From NCBI GenBank assembly GCA_025345505.1, contig JANVCC010000270.1, positions 8,670,855 to 8,734,854 on the forward strand: DNA of 64,000 nucleotides, given 5' to 3'. The notes below the pieces were generated by a model. It was not told where the DNA came from. It ran no database searches and saw only the letters and a program-made list of their open reading frames with translations. Position 1 is the stretch's first letter; every line of letters begins with the position of its first letter. This document shows, one piece after another, positions 32,880 through 64,000 of the stretch. This stretch comes from Todiramphus chloris collaris (lineage: Eukaryota > Chordata > Aves > Coraciiformes > Alcedinidae). The position numbers were made by a program, and so were the translations under genes.

Positions 32880-35800
32880 GAGTATTTAGCCTTTCTCTGT
32901 CTCCAGATCCATGAGGTACAGTGCTCAGAGGTACAAAGCTTTGGGATGCCCCTCAGAATGCGAGGAGAGACCGCAGCAGATTTGAAGGGGAAAGAATATG
33001 AAAGCTTTTTGTCATGTGTTCAGACCACCAGTGCTTAAAAAATTGGTAACACAGTTGGGATTTGAAATTTAATTAGAATCTTACTGTTCTCATCAGGGAT
33101 TAGAGCTCATGTGGACTGTACTCTAAAACCTCTTGCAAGGACAGTTGCTCACTTTTTACCTTTCTTGAGTCTACTGGGCTGACCACAGCTTTGTATTTGT
33201 TTGCGTTTCCAAGCGCTGAAGAGAACTGGGTTCCCTCCTCTCCTGTGTGCCAGTTGTGTTGTGCACATCATTTGGCAAAAGCCTGTGATCTGCTTCAGTG
33301 TGATGTACTCTTGGCTCATGGAACTAAGCCATTAAATCTGCCTTACCAGAATCCTTACCAATAACTTTCAGTAATGATTTATGAGTTTAATTTTTCCAAA
33401 AGAAGTGGCTGTTCATGTCTCCTGTATGCTTTGTGTATCAACAAAGGTGACAAGGGATGACACTCTCCCCACCATTGCTTTAATGAACTCTTAGCTATTA
33501 CATGGGCATACTACAAAACCAGTTACATCTGATTTTGCATTTGCAGAACCTTATTTGTTGGCATATGGTTTGGTGATCTGAACTGTTGGTTTAAATCTCT
33601 TCAAATCCACAATTAGAAAATAATGTTTATTTAACTCCATTAAATATTTAAGTCCATTACACTATAAATAAATTAAGAAGATTTAGAACTCCTATCTATT
33701 GTAGAAAGCAATGTCAGGTATGGAAACATCCTAACAGCAGCGTGAGAGTGGAAATGGTAATTTTCACTGGGGTCACAGAGCTTTCAGGGAAAATTTATTA
33801 GTCCAATACAAGACAACGTAGATTAAGTTTCCTTGATTTCTGTGTAGGAAACCAAGTTGGCTGGAATTAGCAACTGGCAGATCTCCAAAAAGCATTGCAT
33901 AGTAAAACAAAACCCAAAAATATTACTCGACTCTTTGCATCAAAAAAATATGATGAGATACAATATATTGTCACATATGTAAAGTTTAAATTATAGCGTT
34001 GTTATCGTGACAACATCCAAATATATAAATATTGACAAAATACGGACCCTTCTGTTCGAAGGATGGAAATATTTGCTTATAAAGTCAATGGGAACTCTGC
34101 TATTGCAGTGTCATCGTTGTCAGAGACACGCTCAAGATATCTCCAGCTTTTGTTGCTGCTTTTAATGATTTGCATTTTATAAACTCTAAGAATTGTCAGC
34201 AGCACACTATTGTCTTTTTTGATTTGGAAGCAGAAACACAAACGTCTCAGAAGTATTGTATTGCAAATCTTCTCTGAATGTAGTAAATAATTTATTCCCT
34301 AAAGCACTTGTCAAGTAACTGATTTTACCAAAGTGATACAATTTATTGCCAAACGTCTTATGATGTTATACTATCGAAATGTTTCTATAAAGACATATTA
34401 GCAGAAAAACATCTCTTGTTTAAAAACATACGCAGTAAGTTAACACGTTCTGGAAAATATACACAAAAATCTCCAAACAGCAGCACTCTAAGGATTGACA
34501 ATATAAGGCACATCATTATTTTTCAACCTTTGTTACATAAATTTTCCTCTATTCCTCTATTTGTAAAACATAATTTCATATATTTTGAAAACAACCTTCA
34601 CAACTCAGAGAGGCAGAATTCATCTGAATTTTAAAATATTGCTGGGTCATCGTGCAGCATAATAAATATTGTTAAAAAGAACTTTATCCATGGAACAAAA
34701 TGTATAGAAGAGACATCAAGTATTTCTGTATTTCAACTTTTTACAACGAAGTTGGCCATGGTTAATTTTTCAATAAATAGTGACTTTGGAGTTTTCAGCT
34801 TGCCTTTTCCTGATAGAACATGTCACAGAAAATACCCCAAAAAATCCAAAACTGAAACCAAAACCAAACCAAACCAAAAAAAAAAAAAAAAAAAAAGACC
34901 TGAACTGGTCTCACCAGAGGTGAACTAATTTGCCAAGTGATCATTCCAATTTAATTCACACAGTAAAAAAGAATCTGATACATACAACCAGATCCTCAGC
35001 AGCTTGAAATCCATGTTGTTGTGGTGGACATAAGTGATGCTTGACTGATTTAATTGTGCTGAGGAGGCGAGCAAACAAACCCACAGGACACATCATTAAA
35101 TGTGAAGGTGCATAGAAATGTGGAGGTACATGGAAAGAGGATGGAGGGGGAGAAAATGAAACAGATGATGAACTCTTGTAACCTGCCCTTTGCACACACC
35201 CTGGTAGACACTAGGAGCAATTGCCTTGAGGGGGAAAAAAAAGGAAAAAAGAAAGGAATTTGGGAATACCCACTGTATTCTAGGTGAGAGTATGTTCTCA
35301 ATATAGACACTGGGCACATGACACTTCTTTTCATTCCATTTCAAATTGAGAAACTATGCCAAACAAAACCTTTTAGAGGCAATTATACTAGGAAACATCT
35401 TCCAGAGGCATTATAGCTTCAGAAATTATGAGAGCTCTTCCAGGGAAAGATCTCTTTGCTATTAGAATTGTCCATTGTCCATCCTTCATCTGTTCAACTG
35501 TGGTGACACTATATATATAGACAATGCCTAAGGCCTTAGAAAATAAATGGAGAGTTAAGCCCTTTACATGTAGCATCCTTCCATTTCTTCTGTTGTTAAA
35601 AATGTCGTAATATTCGTCTCTGCTTTGCAAAAATTCCTCTCAAAAGCATATAGGATCCCGCTGACTTTTCACAGAGAGTGCCTTGTTTAACATAAAAGCA
35701 TACAAAAACATTAAAATCTTCTCTCTCTTGATTTGCAAAATTGCATACTTCTGCGCGTGCAACACTTACCTGGTGAAAACTGATGATTTACAAATGTTTT

Positions 35801-36560
35801 CTTGAGGTAGCCTATACACAAATACACTGGAGCACTAAGAATACACAGCCCACAGTGTGGTTCTTCTTTCAGCCACAACACAGCCATGACCTCTGCACAA
35901 CAGCAGGAAGAAATGGTAGTATTTCAAAATTGACAGCTGATGAGTATCTTGCCAACTTTGATGTGGGTACTTGGGCATTATGCTATGAGACTGGAGCTTG
36001 GATTTTGGCACCTTGCAATTTACTGGTGCTAATATTTGAGGTCGGTCATGGTCCTGTTCTAGATCTATGCCAATGACTGAAATACTTGCTCCAGTTACAA
36101 TATCTGGAACAGCATTAATATGCTCTACTTCACCAAAATGCTATGTTCGTACGTACTCAGTTCACAAAAATAATTGTATTTACATTCTTGAATTATAAAA
36201 TTAGCATCCCTACTGGTGACAGCCTTATGTCTCATGACCCTCAGGAAGAAGACTAGCTCTGGGTGAAGAAGCTTTCCAGTTAGGGACACTGATTTGATTC
36301 AGTGCCCAAGATGACTGCAAACAGGCAGCTGCTTGTGGGTTGATATCAAAACAGCCAGGACTCTGACTCTGGTCTCTAAAGGCAAATCTTATGTAGCTGT
36401 CTAGGTTTGTATATGAGATTTGCCATCACATCTCTGCAATTTGCGCCAGCCTAATGGGCACTTTTAGCAGAGGGGACAAAGATAGGAAAAAAGATGTGGC
36501 CAGAGATCTTCACACATTGCTTCACTCTTTTTGGGTGTCTGAGTAAATCTCGAATTTGAT
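32880..36560. other. AT-rich non-coding stretch, nothing assigned
   Basis: No coding exon was recognised. A CCAAA-rich tract followed by about A21 lies at 34848-34896. Other open frames are short and without domains. Confidence 0.4.
34848..34896. repeat. (CCAAA)n and poly-A low-complexity tract
   Basis: Repeated AACCAAACC units lead into a run of about 21 A residues. It is simple sequence. Confidence 0.85.
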
Positions 36561-36568
36561 GTTTGACT

Positions 36569-36675
36569 CATAGAACCATAGGATCATCAAGGTTGGAAAA
36601 GACCTTCGAGATCATCGAGACCAACCATTACCCCTACTCTACCGAGTCCACCACTACGCCGTATCCCCAAGCAAA
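36569..36675 (-). mobile_element. CR1 LINE 3' end fragment
   Basis: TCATAGAACCATAGGATCAT followed by AAGGTTGGAAAAGACCTTCG and ATCATCGAGACCAACCATTA match the CR1 3' end read on the minus strand. It is about 100 bases long. Confidence 0.85.
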
Positions 36676-36679
36676 TCAG

Positions 36680-38225
36680 AATCAACTAGTACCAGTCAAA
36701 ATCTGTTTAAGTAGAGTGAAACAACCACTAATTCTTAAAGTAAAATTTGCCAAATGAAGCCTCCACTGGATCTAATCTTCAGCAATTCAGATTCTCCCCC
36801 AAAGGTGAGGTATCTTTTACAAATGGTTTATGCAATACCATATCAAACAGAAATAAGGTACACATTAGGATCTCAGAGGTGGCTGTGCACTCATCTTCCA
36901 CTGATGTCACAGAACCATTGCTACTTATACCACTGAATATTTCAAGCTAAAATTTCAGGACTAGCATCATCCAAGGGCAAATACCAGTAGACCAAAGGAC
37001 TATGCACCATCATGCAGTGTTATACATCCATGAGAGGTCTTAGAGTTTTCACTTTTATTTAGTTTAGAGTTGGATATCACCGATGTTTCCAGCTGTGTTC
37101 AAGGTAATGTAGATGGAATTCAGACACAACAGGCCTCTAGTGCAAGCTTAACTCCTATCATTTAACAGAAAACTGGCAACAACCAAAAGAATGTAAGGAA
37201 GTTCCTAACACAAACAGGTGAATACATACACAGTAGCCAAACTACCTCTGTACAATGCTTTGAACTATCCTGAGTCCTCGTGGCACTTAAGATATGTGGC
37301 AAAACACAGCATGGCATCTGAGAGATCATTATCCTGATCAGCTATTGAAAGTGATACATATATTAACAAGAACATCTAACAAAGTGTCTTCCAAAGCAGC
37401 AGTGACAATGACAAATACTTATATTTCTGTCTGAGTGAGGCTATTTTTAAAATAAAGCAGCTTTATTAGGAATATGAAAAGAGTTTCCTGTGACCACACA
37501 AACTACAATTCTGAGCTAATCCTCAACATTATTTCATTCCAGTGCTACTGAGCAGAGGAAATGAAGGTGAAGGAAGGAAATGACCTTCCTGGAGTCCTTG
37601 ATTAAATTTCAAGATGCTAGAATTTTCCTTTACCTGGAAAGATTTCCACCAGAGTCAATATCCCACAATTACTCAGTGACACAAATATTCAAGAGCAGAA
37701 AAATATTTTTCTTTAGCTTGCATTTATAAAAGGCACAGATCCGTTTCAATCAGAGTAGACTTAGCAGCCAAGAGACTAACCATTGGCTTCTCCTACGTTA
37801 ATTCCATACATCATAAATATTGAATTCCATTACTGAAGCAGCAAGTGCAGCCTATTTCTTTAAATGTATTTATGGCATATTAAACAATTTCCATGTAAAA
37901 AAAACCCAACACGGATTTACCATTTGAAAAGATTCTTGGGTTAGCCCTCCAAAAATAATATTGCTTTTACGTAACAGTCTACATGAAAAAATAACGAGGA
38001 AGCATATTTCTTTCCCTTTCCCTATGGACTCTTTCAATGAATGGGAACCTTAAAATATGAGCGCAGTGAAAAACTCCAGTGTTTCTGACACCATGGGACC
38101 ACACTTCCTTTCCATCTGAAACCATTCTAGAGCAGATCCCATGAACCAATAGGTTGCCCTCTATTTTTACAGAAGCCCTTTCTTCAAGTTATTCTCTCTT
38201 ATTTTCTCCTTAGAAGTTAAGTCCT
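36680..38225. other. Non-coding stretch left of the unassigned exon
   Basis: If the exon at 38782-38229 is real, its 3' untranslated region would lie here. A minus-strand AATAAA is present at 37467-37462, about 760 bases after the stop. It forms half of a perfect 17-base palindrome with a plus-strand AATAAA at 37451. No coding sequence is seen. Confidence 0.4.
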
Positions 38226-38228
38226 GGC

Positions 38229-38782
38229 TCACAACTGTGTTTCCTCTTGTTCCAAAGAATGTGGAGGGACATGGCAAGATGCTGGAAGAGAGGCTAACTT
38301 CTGAAGCTTAGGGTGTTGCATAGGTTTTGGCCTGTGAAAAGAACGTCGGCTTTGTACACGTCTGGCTGCAGCAGATCTGTAATTTCCTTGTACATCGAGC
38401 AGTATTTTCTTCTCTTGGGGCTCCTTCATATAAGAGTCTTCCAGCCCTTCAAAGGTAAGTAGAGAAATCTCTTCTTGTGAATTCTCTGACTTGTAGCTAA
38501 CTTCAGAACAGTAACCTGAGTTTACTGTCTCTTTGTTATTGCTATCTGTACCTGCTTCCCAGAACAGATCAGGTATATTTGGTTCACAAGAAGCTATATA
38601 CTCAGAGACAGTAGAAAGAGATATATTCCCTGTGTTTTCCAATGAAGAATAGTTTTGTGTCCAAGGCATCTGAAGACAAGATGGGAAGAAATGGAGGGGA
38701 GTCACTGAAACACTTTGGTTTTGGTTTAGTTGGTCATCTGAAGAGGAGTATTCTGTCATTTCCACGTCATGGTCCACATCAC
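38229..38782 (-). CDS. Unassigned terminal coding exon, possible alternative C-terminal exon of SLC9A3
   Basis: This minus-strand exon begins after TGTGCTCTGCAG at 38782 and stays open for 183 codons after the split codon. It stops at 38229 with the C-terminus EQEETQL. An in-frame stop lies just above the acceptor, so the frame makes sense only as a spliced exon. It needs a donor that leaves one base of a codon. The SLC9A3 exons ending at 44660 and 42892 both do, and the joined codon would be glycine in each case. The product is acidic and serine-rich (MTEYSSSDDQLNQNQ, SGYCSEVSYKSENSQEEI) with a basic patch (AAARRVQSRRSFHRPK), and looks like a disordered cytoplasmic tail. The last residues ETQL fit a class I PDZ ligand. 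I do not recognise the sequence from any NHE. It could instead be the last exon of another gene. Confidence 0.55.
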
Positions 38783-38784
38783 CT

Positions 38785-41295
38785 GCAGAGCACAATTAAA
38801 CAGAAACATTTGTAATACACACTTTCTATACCAGCATGCTGGCTATAGGGCTTCGTTTTGGGCTATTTTTATGAAAGTCATGAAAGTGAGAGGTTTAAGA
38901 TTTATTTTTTTTTTTTCCTCTCTCTGGGAAACAGTTCCCTGTCCCACTTTCTGTACTGAAGAACACAAAGTGAGATTATTAAACTTCTTATCCTTGCTGA
39001 GAGTCAGGCAAAACTTAGTTCAGTGTTTATGATGAACAACTGCCTGTTTCAGATACTTAGAGGATGGAGCCATCATCTGGTCATTAAGGCGAATCTTTGT
39101 CTTGAAACATTTAGTCCTGATGCTCAGCAGGAAAATCTTTCAGAAACTTTTGAAAGAAATTGTGTTCTTTCAGTCGATTAGCAGAGGGCATCACCAAGGA
39201 GTTAACTCCTTATTGACCAGAGCCTAGGTGTACTTTAGAGTATGGAGAGAAACTTCACATTTCCACCCTTGGCTTCCAGTTTACATTGTTTTTAGAACAC
39301 CTTCTAATTGAAATTTCAGTATCATTCTCCTACGAAGAGAATTTTGTTAAGGAGATAATTTGGAGGACTGTTTCAGAGAGTAATCAAGTCTAAGCTTACT
39401 AGCTTGGGAAATCTAACTATCCCAAAACACTTCTTAAAAAATACAGCAGTCAAACCCCCGTGGCACTGATATATCAAAGATACCTGCACAAGAACTTACA
39501 CACACCAGTTCAGAATAATAAAGGCAGTTACAAAAAGGTAGTAGAATGGAGGGAAAGAACAAAGGTTTACAAGAAAATGTTCAGCAAGTCATATTCCTAT
39601 ATTTTATGATGATGTTCTCAGTGGTAAAAAAAAGTGAAGGGAATTTCAATGTGGAAAAGTGTCAAGGAGACAGTTTTTCTTTTGGAATGCTGCTCATTGT
39701 TTGAGTCTTTAATCAGGATATTGGAATTTAATTCCCAGTTCTTTAATTAATCCAGTGTTCATTCAAACACATCATTTAAAAATAATCAAAAATGCATTAA
39801 TAAGGAACTGAGTACTAGAACTAACCACTGACCTACAGGCCACTCCACTAAAGAAAGAGATGTGCTTCCTGTAGTTACATTTGAACTAGAACATCTTCTG
39901 CAGGGACAGAAGTCAGAACAGAGCTAAAATGGAACTTCCTTTTCTATTTCTTTTCTAAAGGTTATGAAGTTCTTCCCAAAACAAAATTACCTGAGGTCTT
40001 TGAATAAAGTTTCATTAACTAACTACAGAAGTACTTCCAACTTACCATGCTACTATATTTGTTGATGCACAGGGGACTCCAGCTCATACATTTGTGATCA
40101 TGGATTCCACAAAGGTGAATTCATTATTAAACTGACTCCTGCATAATCCCTGCAGTGTCCTGTGTCCTATACAATTATGATGTCTGAACTGTGACCTGAC
40201 TCACTGCATTTACAGCTCTGTGTTGATTATAGAAGTGAAGGATGCTCGTTATGGTGTGGAAAATTTCCACGTAGTGCAATTTAAAGGACAACTAAGATAT
40301 TCGTTTAAACCCAGAGGAAATTTAATTTTAAGCCTCTAACACTCTATTTTCTGCATTCAGAAAAGCCAAGCATTTTTCTGGTTTCAAAATAAGGTATAGA
40401 TTAAGAGAAACTCATAGTTTAAGGATAAAGCTCTAACCAAAACTGGAATTCTACTTCTCCACAGTCTGGCTGTGTACAGGAACTCTGATACATTCTAAGT
40501 AAACACACTTCATTTTAAAACCCTTTCTTATGTAATTTAATGATGACATCAGCAGTGTCATTGAGTACTGTAGCAATGGGACCGTTTTCCCTTCCTGGGC
40601 ACTGGATAAATAACCTGGACAAACGTTCAGAAATCTCTCAAGGCTTCTTAGCAATAGAGTAAAAAATCATATTCTAATGATGGTAACAATGAATGACAGC
40701 CCAGCTCATTGCTGGTCAAGCCCTGCTGTATCTATTGTATGTCTTACTTCACTAGAGTCCCATGGGTTAAATAACTCATCTGACCTCACAGGGGCAAACC
40801 ATATCCTTTGGCATCAGCAAGTGGATTGCTTTCTGGGGCTTCAGACTACTTTGCTTCCATCTGCAGAGAGTAGTGACAGTATTACTCAAAAAGACTAATC
40901 ACTGTTTAAGGAGGCTGGATCAGAATTACCTCATTCCTGTTAAGGAATTCAGGTAAAAGTTTTATCATGTAGAACTGACTAACCAAGAAACCTGGAGCCT
41001 TTTGAAAATGGATGCATAATATTCTGGTATTTGGAATACTATTTTCTTGGCATTTAATATATTCAAGATAAAACAAGAGCAGGACCCCAAATAGTTGGAC
41101 AGTTCTTCTGCAGAAGGAAAATAAAAAGATGGCTTTTTATTCCAGCTGGAGGAAGATAGAAGATGTTTAGTTGGATGAAGAAATCAGGAAGGAAAGAAAT
41201 GCTCTGGGAGAAGAAAAATTAGAAAAGTACGTTTACTTGTCAGTAGTCAGGGTTAACAGGAAGAAAATAAAAGTGAAGGTGACAATATATTTCAA
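38785..41295. other. Stretch between the canonical SLC9A3 stop and the open exon at 38.8 kb
   Basis: It holds the SLC9A3 3' untranslated region at its right end. I found no convincing coding exon with paired splice sites. A 67-codon minus-strand frame at 40654-40451 lacks recognisable motifs. Confidence 0.4.
41136..41141 (-). terminator. Candidate polyadenylation signal of canonical SLC9A3
   Basis: AATAAA on the minus strand about 160 bases beyond the stop codon. It would give a short 3' untranslated region. Later signals could also be used. Confidence 0.4.
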
Positions 41296-41299
41296 AATA

Positions 41300-63610
<22,311 letters not shown>

Positions 63611-63612
63611 AG

Positions 63613-64000
63613 ACAGCAGTGTGCCCAGGTGGCCAAGAAGGCCAATGGCATCCTGGCTTGTGCTAGAAATAGTGTGGCCAGCAGGAGCAGGGAGGTGACT
63701 GTCCCCCTGTACTCAGCACTGGTGAGACCACACCTTGAGTACTGTGTCCAGTTTTGGGACACCTCAATACAAGAAAGACATCAAGGTGCTGGAGAGGGTC
63801 CAGAGAAGAGCAACTAAGCTGGTGAAGGGCCTGGAGAACAAGTCGTATGAGGAGCAGCTGAGGGTACTGGGGATGTTTAATCTGCAGAAAAGGAGGCTGA
63901 GGGGAGAACTTCTTGCTCTCTACAGCTACCTGAAAGGACATTGTAGAGAGGTAGATGCTGGTCTTATCTCACAAGTAATTCGTGACAGACCAAGAGGGAA
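63613..64000 (+). mobile_element. CR1 LINE, plus orientation, cut by the window edge
   Basis: The plus strand encodes CR1 ORF2 C-terminal motifs: [35 protein letters not shown], then [20 protein letters not shown] in a shifted frame. It is 5'-truncated at about 63613 and continues beyond the window, opposite in orientation to SLC9A3. Confidence 0.92.

Noticed and set aside
40451..40654. 67-codon minus-strand frame between the SLC9A3 stop and the open exon at 38.8 kb, considered as an upstream partner exon
   Set aside because: No recognisable motif, and it ends at its own stop codon rather than a donor of the needed phase.

Overview
The window looks like a piece of a sauropsid nuclear genome, most likely a bird. 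It has long introns and compact vertebrate-type exons. It also carries many 5'-truncated CR1 LINE copies, two with the typical 3' tail of 8-bp ATTCTGTG-like repeats, plus an endogenous retrovirus remnant and two CpG islands. There is no bacterial-type organisation. A 10-base N run at 27999-28008 marks an assembly gap.

Two protein-coding genes can be identified, both on the minus strand. LRRC14B (24789 down to 21743) is complete in two coding exons, and they join in frame to 516 codons plus stop. SLC9A3, the sodium/proton exchanger NHE3, occupies 62245 down to 41300. Fourteen consecutive coding exons could be placed with consensus splice sites, and every phase matches. They give 663 codons, from the middle of the transport domain to the C-terminal PDZ ligand STHM. 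The first exons, encoding roughly the first 185 residues, lie beyond the right edge. A further open exon with a good splice acceptor lies downstream at 38782-38229. It is in phase with two SLC9A3 donors and ends in another PDZ-type C-terminus (ETQL). It is either an undescribed alternative tail of NHE3 or the end of an unrecognised gene.

Layout from left to right. 1-5700 is AT-rich and probably intronic or intergenic. 5700-6800 is a CpG island with good splice donors facing both ways, which suggests a bidirectional promoter with untranslated first exons; the genes it serves were not identified. 7-21 kb is gene-poor and rich in repeats: CR1 copies, a 31-bp minisatellite, a CCAGT-rich tract, and a degenerate array of roughly 170-200-bp monomers split by CR1 insertion. 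LRRC14B follows at 21.7-24.8 kb. Then come an LTR/ERV remnant at 25.1-26.6 kb and a second CpG island at 27.4-28.1 kb, which has a strong minus-strand donor and may hold an upstream first exon of LRRC14B. 28.1-38 kb is mostly unannotated and includes a dead CR1 reverse-transcriptase fragment. SLC9A3 fills 41-62 kb; one of its introns carries a regular 23-bp minisatellite of 18 units. The right edge ends inside another CR1.

The two genes are not known to act together. LRRC14B is a PRAME-like leucine-rich-repeat protein, and NHE3 is an apical epithelial exchanger. From recalled human gene order at 5p15.33, LRRC14B and SLC9A3 are separated by several genes, so their adjacency here would suggest a rearrangement relative to human.
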